The translations under genes and the position numbers were made by a program. This document shows positions 45,402 to 54,086 of a stretch of DNA of 64,000 nt, one piece after another (position 1 is the stretch's first letter; every line of letters begins with the position of its first letter). This DNA comes from Candidatus Bathyarchaeia archaeon (lineage in GTDB: Archaea; Thermoproteota; Bathyarchaeia; 40CM-2-53-6). Below the pieces are notes generated by a model. It was not told the DNA's origin. It ran no database searches and saw nothing but the letters and a program-made list of their open reading frames with translations. The stretch spans positions 141,618 through 205,617 of the forward strand of contig DASYWW010000012.1 of assembly GCA_035935655.1 (NCBI GenBank), in the 5' to 3' direction.

Positions 45402-46715
45402 ATGGAAACCACGCTATCAATCCCGCGCGAGCTTCAGGTAACAAGGTCGACGCTAGAGAACGGACTGAAGGTCCTCATTCGGGAGATCCCCAACGCTCCC
45501 GTCGCTGGCTGCTGGACCATTTACCGAGTGGGCTCAAGAAACGAGAAGCCTGGCCTCACCGGAATATCTCATTGGGTCGAGCACATGCTATTCAAAGGCG
45601 GAGGCAAGCTTGCCAAAGGGGACATCGGACGTCTCGTTAGTAGAGTCGGAGGAGAGTACAACGGATTTACCTCGAAAGATTTCACCGCCTACTACGAAAT
45701 CCTCCCGGCAGATCACATCGAGACAGGATTATTGATCGAATCAGAGAGAATGATGAACGCCGCCTTCGATCCACGCGAAGTTGAATCAGAGCGATCAGTC
45801 GTTGTGTCTGAACGAGAAGGAAACGAGAACGATCCCGAGTTCCAGGCAACTGAAGAATTATTCCTTACCGCGTTCCGATACCATCCTTACAGGTGGTCGG
45901 AGGGTGGGACAAAGCCTGATCTTCAACGAATCACCCGAGACGATCTCTTCGAACACTATCGACGATACTATGCGCCGGGAAACGCTATGCTGGTTGTAGC
46001 GGGACCTTTCTCTCCAAAGAAGATTCTACCCAAAATCGAGGAAAGCTTCGCCCCCCTCTCCAAGACTGAGAACCCCCCTGAACCCAATATCGTCGAGCCC
46101 GCCCAGGCCGGAGAAAGACGGGTAGAGTTGCGGATTCCTTCCGAGGCTGACTACATCAAAGTCGCCTATCATACCCCAGGCTTTGGCAACGAAGACGTCT
46201 ACGGACTAATGATGCTGGATGCTGTTCTCAGTGGAGTAAGACTCTTCGCGTTTGGCCCCGGTCAAACATCAGGAAGGAGCGCTAGACTTTACAGGGCACT
46301 CGTTGAGAAGAAGATTGCGACTCAAGCGTCTTCAGAGTTCTTTCCAACCATCGATCCCTCGGTCTTCGCTCTTGACCTTACAGTCTGGGACGGCGTCATT
46401 ATTGGCAAGGCTGAGAAGCTCTTGTTCGATGAGATCGAGAGGATAAAGCGGACGCCGCCAAGTCGGCACGAGCTCGATAGATCGCTGGCACAGATTCGGT
46501 CACAGTACGCATACACGTTTGATGGCGTTGCTCGTCAGGGATTTGTGATCGGAATCTTCGAACTGGTCATCTCATTTGAGACGATACCGAAGCTGGTTGA
46601 CAAATTGTCAAAGGTAACTGCCGACAAGATCTCGGAGATCGCGAGGAAGTATCTGACCGTTGAGAACCGAACAGTTTGCAGAACGGTAGGCACGAGGAAC
46701 TCGCATGGGCATTGA
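45402..46715 (+). CDS. M16 family zinc peptidase, catalytic subunit
   Basis: The 437-aa protein has the inverted zinc motif His57-x-x-Glu60-His61 in GISHWVEHMLFKGG and the distal ligand Glu in ESERSVVVSE. It resembles processing peptidase/PqqF-like M16B enzymes. The next gene is a partner without the motif and overlaps it by 11 bp, giving a heterodimer arrangement. Confidence 0.93.
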   Translation: METTLSIPRELQVTRSTLENGLKVLIREIPNAPVAGCWTIYRVGSRNEKPGLTGISHWVEHMLFKGGGKLAKGDIGRLVSRVGGEYNGFTSKDFTAYYEILPADHIETGLLIESERMMNAAFDPREVESERSVVVSEREGNENDPEFQATEELFLTAFRYHPYRWSEGGTKPDLQRITRDDLFEHYRRYYAPGNAMLVVAGPFSPKKILPKIEESFAPLSKTENPPEPNIVEPAQAGERRVELRIPSEADYIKVAYHTPGFGNEDVYGLMMLDAVLSGVRLFAFGPGQTSGRSARLYRALVEKKIATQASSEFFPTIDPSVFALDLTVWDGVIIGKAEKLLFDEIERIKRTPPSRHELDRSLAQIRSQYAYTFDGVARQGFVIGIFELVISFETIPKLVDKLSKVTADKISEIARKYLTVENRTVCRTVGTRNSHGH

Positions 46716-47970
46716 TTCCGATCTTCCTAAACTGGTCGAAGAACACTCTGTCGCCAAAGGAGTAAGATGTCTTCTATACCGGACAACCGATAACCCGACT
46801 GTTGCAGTCAACGGAAGCATTCGAGCTGGAACGGCGCTAGAGCCGAAGAATCACCATGGAATCGCAGAGCTTGCAACCAGGCTCTTGATCAGAGGCTCGC
46901 GGAAGATAGGGCCGGAGAAAATCGCCGACTCTTTGGAATCCGTTGGGGCAGCGATTAGTTTCCGGAATGCGCCTGACGCGATCTTGTTCCAGGCGCGGAT
47001 GACGACCCCTTGGATGAAGAGAGTACTCGATATTCTATCGGAGTGCTTGACCAGCCCCTCGTTTGACCGGAAGGATGTAGAGAAGGAGAAAGAGGAACTG
47101 CTTACCGACATCCGGCTGAGAGACGACGATCCGACGAGGAGAGGAATGCGCGAGTTACTTGCACTGGTCTATCCCAAGAACCATCCTTACTGTAAGGACA
47201 GGTTCGGTACGGCCGAGAGTGTCAAGAAGATCGAGCGAGCAACCCTCGTCGATTTCTTTCACGATCATTTTGCCAAGGCTCCTGTCATCGTAGCATTCGC
47301 GGGACAGTTCAAATCCGACCAAGCGTTAAAGTGGAGCGGCCGTACTTTCGGTGAGAGAGAAGACTCTTCAGCAGTGAAGAGCATTTCCGGAACCGAGCCA
47401 AATCCGGCGAAGAAAGAGATTGTTATGGCTCACAAGGCTCAAACCGAGATCCTGATGGGAACGCTAGCCGTCGCGCGGCTGCACCCGGATTATGAACCGT
47501 TTAACTTGCTTAACGCCATACTGGGGGAGCTGGGTTTCATGGGGAGGCTTGGACAGAGGGTGCGGGACAAAGAAGGGCTGGCATATTCGTGCACGTCGTT
47601 TCTCAATGCTGGACTCCAGGGCGGGAACTGGACCGCCCTTGCGGGGGTAAACCCGAAGAACGTGGACCGTGCAAAGGAGCTGATGGAACAGGAGATTAGC
47701 CGGGTTATCGATGAGCCGGTCTTGGATCAGGAGCTTGAGGACGCCAAGGAGAACCAGACCGGTTCTGCTTTGATGGAACTGGAGTCAACCGAGGGAGTTG
47801 CCAGGACAAGCCATAATCTCGTCCACTACGGACTTGGATTGGACTATTTCGCGAAGCGGCGTCAGCTATTCCGAAAGATCAACAAAAGTCAACTTCAAGA
47901 AATGGCTGGGAAGTATCTACAGCCGTTACGGACCTCTAGTGTGATTGTTGGACCTAAGGCCAAGGAGTAG
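46705..47970 (+). CDS. M16 family non-catalytic partner
   Basis: The 421-aa protein aligns with the M16 fold. The zinc motif position reads HHGIAELATRLLIRG, lacking HxxEH. It retains the C-terminal substrate-cleft segment (GLAYSCTSFLNAG). M16B enzymes commonly work as one active and one inactive subunit, and the overlapping gene pair fits that. Confidence 0.92.
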   Translation: MGIDSDLPKLVEEHSVAKGVRCLLYRTTDNPTVAVNGSIRAGTALEPKNHHGIAELATRLLIRGSRKIGPEKIADSLESVGAAISFRNAPDAILFQARMTTPWMKRVLDILSECLTSPSFDRKDVEKEKEELLTDIRLRDDDPTRRGMRELLALVYPKNHPYCKDRFGTAESVKKIERATLVDFFHDHFAKAPVIVAFAGQFKSDQALKWSGRTFGEREDSSAVKSISGTEPNPAKKEIVMAHKAQTEILMGTLAVARLHPDYEPFNLLNAILGELGFMGRLGQRVRDKEGLAYSCTSFLNAGLQGGNWTALAGVNPKNVDRAKELMEQEISRVIDEPVLDQELEDAKENQTGSALMELESTEGVARTSHNLVHYGLGLDYFAKRRQLFRKINKSQLQEMAGKYLQPLRTSSVIVGPKAKE

Positions 47971-48014
47971 CCATTCTCCAAACCCTAAAAGCCGCCGGCC
48001 TTATTGGCGGAACC

Positions 48015-48356
48015 ATGGATGATCCGGCCAAAGAAGTATCAATAGACGAATTCAAGAAGCTCGAGATCCGAGTTGGGCGAGTTGTGGAGGTCTCGCGCGT
48101 TCCGCGAACTGAGAAACTCTACAAGGTTGTTGTGGACTTTGGTCCTCAAGGTAAGCGGCAGACTGTAACCGGCCTCGTTGGTTATTACGCGGCGGAGGAG
48201 CTGATGAACAAGAGAGTTGCATTCCTGGTGAATCTCAAGCCAGCGAAATTTGCTGGGGAGAAATCTGAGGGCATGCTCCTGGCCGCCTCTGATGGCGAGA
48301 AGCTATCTATTCTTACGATCGATAGGGATGTGCCAAACGGGTCCAGAGTCAGCTAG
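48015..48356 (+). CDS. tRNA-binding EMAP/MetG-beta domain protein
   Basis: The 113-aa OB-fold protein has FKKLEIRVGRVVEVSRVPRT, TVTGLVGYY, FLVNLKPAKFAGEKSEGMLL and a short end. It matches the stand-alone C-terminal domain of methionyl-tRNA synthetase (Trbp111/MetG beta). It probably helps MetRS bind tRNA; the catalytic subunit is not in the window. Confidence 0.88.
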   Translation: MDDPAKEVSIDEFKKLEIRVGRVVEVSRVPRTEKLYKVVVDFGPQGKRQTVTGLVGYYAAEELMNKRVAFLVNLKPAKFAGEKSEGMLLAASDGEKLSILTIDRDVPNGSRVS

Positions 48357-48374
48357 GATACAATTACTGTCATT

Positions 48375-49010
48375 ATGCCAAACCAGTGGATTGAGCGTAG
48401 GAAGAAGGATCAGTACTACAAGCTGGCCAAGCTCAAAGGCTACCGTAGCAGAGCGGCCTACAAGCTTCTCCAAACATCGAGAACCTACAAGCTCTTGCTT
48501 CCAGGTCAGAAAGTTGTCGACCTCGGCTCCCAGCCGGGAGGCTGGCTTCAGATTGCGCGAGAAGCGGTTGGACCGGAAGGCTCAGTTCTTGGAATCGACA
48601 TCAAGAAGATCGAACCCCTACCCTATCCAAATGTGAAGCTGATAGAGGCAGACATCTATTCTGAAGACCTACCGCAGAGGATAGTTTCGGAGCTGAAGGG
48701 ACCTGCAGATGTGGTTCTGTCAGACTTGGCACCAACAATCATTGGAGCATGGGACGTGGATCATGCTAGACAAGTGGATCTCGCAAGAGCCGCGCTTAGA
48801 ATAGTGCAGGAGGTTCTCAAGCAAGGGGGAGACGCGTTCATCAAACTCTTCCACGGACCCGAGCTCAGACGGTTTCAGGACGAAGCTGACGAGTTCTTCG
48901 AGAAAAGCAGATTGTTGAAACCGAAAGCGAGCCGCCCAGAAGCCTCGGAAGTATACTACCTTGGCCTAAATTTCAAAATGATGTGGATTCCTCCTGAGCC
49001 AAAACCGTGA
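48375..49010 (+). CDS. rlmE: 23S rRNA (uridine-2'-O)-methyltransferase RlmE/FtsJ
   Basis: The 211-aa methyltransferase has the K-D-K-E tetrad at Lys30 (RAAYK), Asp117 (LSDLAP), Lys157 (FIKLFHG) and Glu192 (SEVYYL), plus SAM motif VVDLGSQPGGWLQ. RlmE modifies the ribosomal A-loop. It overlaps the next gene by 4 bp in an RNA and nucleotide-related operon. Confidence 0.94.
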   Translation: MPNQWIERRKKDQYYKLAKLKGYRSRAAYKLLQTSRTYKLLLPGQKVVDLGSQPGGWLQIAREAVGPEGSVLGIDIKKIEPLPYPNVKLIEADIYSEDLPQRIVSELKGPADVVLSDLAPTIIGAWDVDHARQVDLARAALRIVQEVLKQGGDAFIKLFHGPELRRFQDEADEFFEKSRLLKPKASRPEASEVYYLGLNFKMMWIPPEPKP

Positions 49011-49561
49011 ACATCCTTACAATAGTGTTCGTGACAGGCGCTCCAGGAGTTGGAAAGACGACCCTCATGCAGCGAATCCACGATCACTACAAGAACAAAG
49101 GGCTTAGAGTTGATGGCATGGTTACACGCGAGGTGAGAAAAGGCGACGAACGCATCGGGTTTAAGACAACCGACCTCTCCTCAGGCGCTGAAGGTTGGCT
49201 CGCCCGAACGGGAGATAGCGTCGGCCCGAGAGTAGGCAAGTACAGTGTCGATCCAGAAGATCTTGAAGAGATCGGTGTAGGTGCGTTGAAAAGAGCTGCA
49301 GAACGGTCCGCTGATCTCGTTCTCCTTGATGAGATCGGACCCATGGAAATGACAAGCAGAGCTTTCAGACGCACTTTAGCCAAACTATTGTCAGCCGGGC
49401 GAAACGTGATTGCGACTGTCAAATATGGGTCACATTACCCTGAGATTGAGAGGTCGCCAGGGTTTGCTGAGGCCGTGAGTTTCGAGATTTCGCGTGACAA
49501 CCGTGAGGAAGTGATACAGAGGATACTCTCGATCGTTGACGCGTGGATGGAACGGAGCTAG
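49007..49561 (+). CDS. THEP1 family nucleoside-triphosphatase
   Basis: The 184-aa P-loop enzyme has VTGAPGVGKTTLM, MVTREVRKGDERIGFK and VLLDEIGPME (Walker B), typical of THEP1/NTPase proteins that hydrolyse NTPs. The cellular role is unclear. The GTG start overlaps rlmE by 4 bp. Confidence 0.92.
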   Translation: MNILTIVFVTGAPGVGKTTLMQRIHDHYKNKGLRVDGMVTREVRKGDERIGFKTTDLSSGAEGWLARTGDSVGPRVGKYSVDPEDLEEIGVGALKRAAERSADLVLLDEIGPMEMTSRAFRRTLAKLLSAGRNVIATVKYGSHYPEIERSPGFAEAVSFEISRDNREEVIQRILSIVDAWMERS

Positions 49562-49568
49562 CGTATTC

Positions 49569-50225
49569 TTGCGGGTTTGTGGCGTGGATGATGCCGGTCG
49601 GGGTCCCGTGATCGGTCCTCTAGTCATTGCCGGGATCAGAATCGAGGAGGAGAAACTCGACCAGCTTAGATCGCTTGGCGTTAAAGATTCAAAGAAACTG
49701 TCGCCGGAAGCTAGAATGGATCTTTCTATCGAGATTCCGAAGGTCGTCGATGAGTATCACATTGTAGAGTTGGAAGCGGATTATCTGGACTTGGTAGTAA
49801 ACCGTTCTCCAAAATTCCAGGGACTAAACTTGCTAGAAGCGAAAGCGATGGCAGATGTGATCGAGAAATTGAAGCCTCACCTTGCATATGTCGATGCCTC
49901 GGATACTCGACCCGAGCGATTCAAGAACAACATTCTGGAACGCCTGAGCTTCAAACCCCGACTGGTCTCCGAACATCACGCGGACGAAAAATATCCCACT
50001 GTCTCGGCCGCGAGCATCCTCGCGAAGGTTCGAAGAGATTCTAGAATCGAGGAGCTAAAGAAAGAATACGGCGAAATTGGATCAGGGTACGCGCACGATC
50101 CCATAACCGTCCGGTTTCTTAGTGAGTACTATTTGGCAAATCGAGACTTTCCACCAATCGTAAGGAAATCGTGGAAAACCCTCAGAAACCTCGTCCGAGA
50201 AATCTCTCAGTCAAAACTGAGCTAA
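49569..50225 (+). CDS. rnhB: ribonuclease HII
   Basis: RNase HII removes ribonucleotides from DNA and RNA primers. The 218-aa protein has VCGVDDAGRGPVIGPLVIAG, KDSKKLSPEAR, YVDASDTRPERF and SAASILAKVRRD. The second acidic residue is Asp (DDAGRG) where most families have Glu, which I associate with Thaumarchaeota. TTG 49569 gives the family-like start (M)RVCGVDD; an ATG at 49536 would overlap THEP1 by 26 bp. Confidence 0.92.
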   Translation: MRVCGVDDAGRGPVIGPLVIAGIRIEEEKLDQLRSLGVKDSKKLSPEARMDLSIEIPKVVDEYHIVELEADYLDLVVNRSPKFQGLNLLEAKAMADVIEKLKPHLAYVDASDTRPERFKNNILERLSFKPRLVSEHHADEKYPTVSAASILAKVRRDSRIEELKKEYGEIGSGYAHDPITVRFLSEYYLANRDFPPIVRKSWKTLRNLVREISQSKLS

Positions 50226-50242
50226 CCAACGGATTGTTCTTC

Positions 50243-50308
50243 GACGGCTCAGGCAAATGCCTTCTCGCTCATCTATGGTCCGAGTAACTTTGAGCAATCA
50301 TCGCCGTC
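50243..50308 (-). ncRNA. candidate C/D box sRNA
   Basis: Read on the minus strand, a 6-bp terminal stem (GACGGC with GCCGTC) encloses GATGA (C box core, 50298-50302), a D'-like CGGA, a C' box TAGATGA (50269-50275), and a perfect D box CTGA (50249-50252). The two guide regions are 15 and 16 nt. The box C first two bases (GC) and the D' box deviate from consensus, so this is only a candidate. Nop5 and fibrillarin genes are present at 33-35 kb. Confidence 0.4.
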
Positions 50309-50309
50309 T
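50288..50309. repeat. dispersed 22-bp repeat, copy 1
   Basis: CTTTGA-G-CAATCATCGCCGTCT occurs here, and again at 53778-53799 with one mismatch (C for G). Both copies are intergenic and 3.5 kb apart, flanking the vapBC and surface-protein genes. Confidence 0.75.
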
Positions 50310-50374
50310 GACTACCTAGCCAATGAGTACCAGATAAGCCTGCGGGATCGAAGCCTCCAAGCATTCACCAAACC

Positions 50375-50762
50375 CTTCTGACCCCGGATATTCGGTCAAA
50401 GACCAAGTCTGTGGAAACAACGTTTCCATCCAAGGTTTGGGCCTCAGCGGCAACACCGGCGTCGAAATAGTCAACCTTTTCCTCGCCTTCTATTCTGGAA
50501 GTCAGATACAAGACTGAGGGGAGAGCGCCTTCACCCTGGAAGTTGTTGCTGGATAGTCCCGGGCCAGGAGCGCGTGCCTCGCCATTCTTTCACGATAGTT
50601 CATCCCGCGACTCTTCATCACGATATCAAACTCGAAAAGGGCGAAGGACGCGAGGTAGAAGCCAGGTTGGATCAATTGTGCGAGGCGGAAGGTTGACTTC
50701 TCGTGATGAGGGTCTTTGGGATCGGCCGCACCAAAGAGTACGACCGTGTCGAGAACTGGCAC
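50375..50762 (-). pseudogene. vapC: frameshifted VapC-like PIN domain toxin
   Basis: The N-terminal half (50762 down to about 50565) encodes VLDTVVLFGAADPKDPHHEK (first PIN Asp), SFALFEFDIVMKSRG and RHALLARD. The frame then shifts. The alternative frame continues with EKVDYFDAGVAAEAQTL and VVSTDLVFDRISGV and stops at 50375-50377, giving the second half of a PIN domain (DxxxA and STD motifs). Total length, about 129 codons, is normal for VapC. The shift lies near 50555-50575, around CCCGGG. Either the toxin is dead or there is a sequencing error. It directly follows vapB. Confidence 0.75.
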
Positions 50763-50765
50763 TGG

Positions 50766-50987
50766 CTAGTTCTTCTTGAATAGGTACTTGGAGGCTTCAT
50801 GGCGCTCTTCCCGGAACCGGAAACCGGCCAGGGAAGTCTTGAACCGTTTTCCTTTGAGAGACGTGATGAGAACTCCCTCGGAGTAGGGAATCGCCAGGAC
50901 CTTGTCGCCGGGAGCGACCCTTAGAAGCTCCCGCACTTCTTTGTCGAGAAGAACCCTGTACCTGTCGTCAACTTTGAGGACGGCCAA
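50766..50987 (-). CDS. vapB: AbrB/SpoVT-type antitoxin VapB
   Basis: The 73-aa protein has a swapped-hairpin AbrB domain: KVDDRYRVLLDKEVRELLRV, APGDKVLAIPYSEGVLITSL, then a charged tail for toxin binding. It sits 3 bp upstream of the PIN gene. A TATA-like TTTAA (minus strand, near 51031-51036) lies about 45 bp upstream. Confidence 0.82.
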   Translation of the reverse strand: MAVLKVDDRYRVLLDKEVRELLRVAPGDKVLAIPYSEGVLITSLKGKRFKTSLAGFRFREERHEASKYLFKKN

Positions 50988-51197
50988 TGCTTTCCCACGT
51001 TTTCATCCTGCTACCCACCATTAAAGGTTTCCTCCCCCGGTGGCCTCACCCAACTTAATTCCGGCCCTTGACTTATCCTAATTGGTGATCACTTCGACCT
51101 ACAAGACAACAGGAGCATGGTGCCTCGTGGTCTGAGCTTCTGATGACACTTTCTGGTAAATGCTGTAGAAAACGTAGCAGGCCCACGTGCACTGCCA

Positions 51198-53288
51198 TTA
51201 CCGCCGCGATTTCGCGAGACTCTTTAGTCCTCTGCTTGCCCCGGAGATGAGAGTCCCTCCGAATGGCGACCATGCTAGAACCAGAACTATGATGGTTCCG
51301 AAGACAGCGGCTCCTAAAGTGTACCAAACCCAGTTTGGCATACAAGCGATTCCTGGGATAGGCTGCTGGAAGGGTATCGGGTTCGGAGTTGGTGGTATCA
51401 GGCATGAGGCTCCTGGAGAATTGGCCGGTTGAAGGACGAAGTTGACAACGGTCGTGTCGCCGACCGAGGTGACGATGTTTGTCTGAAAGACCGTTGAGTA
51501 GCCTTGGGCCGAGGCGTAGAGTGTGTAGGTGCCCGGTGGAATGTTCGAAAGACTATAGAAACCGTTGGTGTCGGTCTGCAGCTCGATCTGTCCGGGTTGG
51601 CCACTGCAGGGTGCGCTCAGTCCGATGCATGCGCCTACTATCGGACTGAAGTGGCCTAGTATGTTCTTACTCGATCCATCAACGACCCGTCCTGAGATGA
51701 AGCCTGCCGTCGTACCTCCATTGGGAGGTATGCCCGGATACTGGTAAAGCCATGTCGCCAGACTTTTGGAGCCGATAATGTCATAGATAATTGGCACGTT
51801 GATCACTAAAGGCGCCGGGGTTGTTATGCAGCTCGTCAGTGTGCTAATTGTGCAGCTCACAGTATTTGCAGAATACTGTACCCCAAGACTTTGAGTATCA
51901 ATGTAGCTGAAAACTTGCCCATAGGTGTTCGCGGCAATGATTTCTGGCATCGTCTTGTTGGTGAGCTGCGACAGATTGACGAGCTGGTCGACAGTTGGAA
52001 CTGATGCTGGCCGGGTCAATCCAGGGTCCTGAAAGATGGGCAGCTGGGTATGAATGCCTTGCACGAAATTACAAGTGTTCTGACCTGTGCAGCCCGACGT
52101 CTGGATTCCTTGACCGCCAATCCAGACGCCCACGATCCCATACCAGCAGTTGCCTGCGACGAGGTCGGGTTGGCTGCACGTAAGTCCTCCAAAACCCACC
52201 GAGTTGAGACCGAAACTGATTCTCGTCGATGTCAGAATTGATACTTTGTTGATGTCTGAGACTAACCCAGGGAGAGAACTGGTTAATGTCCGCAGAGGAT
52301 CGCATTTGCCTACGGCGAAGAACCCACAGACGCTGACATCGTTGTTACAGACGTTCGCTGAGCCAGAGTTCGTCTTTACGCAAGTGGGCACGACTGCCGG
52401 TGGTACAATTTGGAGGGTTAGACTCGTAATCTCTCGGTAGATATACCACGTCTGTTGCGTGACTTGTGTCCCAATCTGGACAAATGTCCCGTTGTATTGT
52501 TTGCCGCTGACTATAGGATTTACCACGGTTGTATTGCTTTTCGAGGTGATCGACGAGCTTCCTATGCAGGCGGTTACTCCTTCAATGCAGGGAGGGTTGA
52601 CTGATTGCCCTGCTTGAACAATCTGGTAATCAGTAGTCCAGCAGGCATTTGCTGGTATGTTGCCCTTGTCTGGCGTTGCCCCTAGAAACTTTGTACAAGT
52701 TGGGTCACCGACCGGGGTTGCCGAGGTCAAGAGTATTCCACCAAGCGCTCCGGTTATAGTACCAGACAAGTCGAAGCCCCTGACATCCGCACACGACGAC
52801 GATGTTGTGCCCGTCGCTAATGGTATGTTTGGAACGCATGCATCAGGTATGCCCGAAGGAAGTTTTAGACTCCAAGTGGCCAGGTTTATTCCACAAACAA
52901 TCCCTAGACAGTCGTTGTATGCTACTGATTCGCCAAGCATTCCAACCGGATCATACAATGTCCCTGCTGAAACCAGGAAGAGCCCGTTGCACAACCCCCC
53001 ACACGAACCTATTGAGGCCGACTGTGTCTGGATGCCTGAGTGAGCGTTCGCGATGTATTGGAAGCTGGTCGTACAGGAAGCGCACGGTCCCGGGTTATAG
53101 AACGGGTTGGTAGGAAATGCGGGTTCTTCACTCTTGGTCGCGACAACCTGGGGAACGTTGCCCCTCAAAGTCGACATGGAGCTGACAGCCACTGCCGCGA
53201 CGAGCAGCAAGGCTAGGCCGGCGCTCTCAAGACTTCTCCTTTTTCCACGATGCATAAGGGGAGGGTTCATCCAGGGTTCACCTGTCAT
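51198..53288 (-). CDS. Cys-rich surface protein with carboxypeptidase-regulatory-like domain
   Basis: The 696-aa protein has a signal/anchor segment after a basic stretch (about residues 22-42, SAGLALLLVAAVAVSS) and a long ectodomain with about 30 Cys, often in CxxC-like pairs. Near the C-terminus there is a CarboxypepD_reg-like beta-sandwich (about 530-625: ISGRVVDGSSKN, TDTNGFYSLSNIPPGTYTL). A final membrane helix (WYTLGAAVFGTIIVLVLAW) and basic tail follow. Function is unknown; extracellular disulfides are likely. ATGs at 53288, 53270 and 53255 are all possible starts. Confidence 0.85.
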   Translation of the reverse strand: MTGEPWMNPPLMHRGKRRSLESAGLALLLVAAVAVSSMSTLRGNVPQVVATKSEEPAFPTNPFYNPGPCASCTTSFQYIANAHSGIQTQSASIGSCGGLCNGLFLVSAGTLYDPVGMLGESVAYNDCLGIVCGINLATWSLKLPSGIPDACVPNIPLATGTTSSSCADVRGFDLSGTITGALGGILLTSATPVGDPTCTKFLGATPDKGNIPANACWTTDYQIVQAGQSVNPPCIEGVTACIGSSSITSKSNTTVVNPIVSGKQYNGTFVQIGTQVTQQTWYIYREITSLTLQIVPPAVVPTCVKTNSGSANVCNNDVSVCGFFAVGKCDPLRTLTSSLPGLVSDINKVSILTSTRISFGLNSVGFGGLTCSQPDLVAGNCWYGIVGVWIGGQGIQTSGCTGQNTCNFVQGIHTQLPIFQDPGLTRPASVPTVDQLVNLSQLTNKTMPEIIAANTYGQVFSYIDTQSLGVQYSANTVSCTISTLTSCITTPAPLVINVPIIYDIIGSKSLATWLYQYPGIPPNGGTTAGFISGRVVDGSSKNILGHFSPIVGACIGLSAPCSGQPGQIELQTDTNGFYSLSNIPPGTYTLYASAQGYSTVFQTNIVTSVGDTTVVNFVLQPANSPGASCLIPPTPNPIPFQQPIPGIACMPNWVWYTLGAAVFGTIIVLVLAWSPFGGTLISGASRGLKSLAKSRR

Positions 53289-53743
53289 TGGCGCAAGGCT
53301 CTCGCTGGTTTTTCCTGGGCGCTTGTGAACCGGAGCAGTTCCTGTGGAATTACGTTCGCATCTAAGCCTCCAGTCTTGGGCTCGTTAGAAAATCCCGAAC
53401 AATTACTTCGGACGTCTCTCTTGAATGAGTGGCCTCGCCGCCGATCGGTGTTGGCGCGTGGAGAGGATGCCAGGGAGCCTTGAGCTGTCGGATCTATCAC
53501 AAAGCTCACTATGATGCTCGGTAAGCCAAAAACGAGAGGGGATGCCGAAAGTCAAATGTGAAAGTAAAAAGTTCACGTGCGGCAGCCCTTCGCATTGGAA
53601 TCCGAGAATGGGCGTGAGCAACAGGATGGACAACCAAACGCCGAAGACAAGGTCAACGCCGGAGAGGCACCTTACGACAGGTTAACAGAACGTCAGACGA
53701 GCTATCCTTATGAATCGAGACAACAATTTCGCCCTTCCGAGGA

Positions 53744-53791
53744 ATGATTGGTTGAATAAAGAAAACTCTGTTAGTGGCTTTGACCAATCAT
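53744..53791. repeat. inverted repeat overlapping dispersed repeat copy 2
   Basis: ATGATTGGT (53744-53752) and ACCAATCAT (53783-53791) are perfect 9-bp arms separated by 30 bp. The right arm is inside the dispersed repeat. Confidence 0.6.
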
Positions 53792-53799
53792 CGCCGTCT
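53778..53799. repeat. dispersed 22-bp repeat, copy 2
   Basis: CTTTGA-C-CAATCATCGCCGTCT matches copy 1 at 50288-50309 in 21 of 22 positions. Confidence 0.75.
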
Positions 53800-53907
53800 C
53801 CGGCATTTCTAGCGCTCTGACATTAAAGCATGTCTCGATAAGACCCGTGATGTTCGGAAGGTCGGACTGAACATTCGTACACAGTCCAAGGAAATGGTTC
53901 ACTGATA

Positions 53908-53929
53908 GGGTTAGAAAAACGTCTAACCC
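53908..53929. repeat. perfect 8-bp hairpin
   Basis: GGGTTAGA and TCTAACCC pair perfectly around a 6-nt loop, AAAACG. There is no T-tract after it, so a classical terminator is unlikely. It could be an sRNA or protein-binding site. Confidence 0.55.
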
Positions 53930-54086
53930 TCAAACGCTAAGAAGATCGGAAAGACGTTAATCGTCTGACAACGACAAATCCATACGTTCCCCAACGAAAA
54001 ACCAAGAGATAATCAGCGACCCCCGGGTAGGCTCCCAAAATCTCGTGACAACGCCCGATGCGAATCCCCGAAAACGGCCCCGGCCC

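Larger units (their letters stand above)
53289..54086. other. 798-bp intergenic region without a supported gene
   Basis: No reading frame here shows family similarity or plausible composition. It contains copy 2 of the dispersed repeat (53778-53799), an inverted repeat (53744-53791) and a perfect 8-bp hairpin (53908-53929). The surface-protein promoter should lie at its left end. It may contain small RNAs or remnants of decayed genes. Confidence 0.6.
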
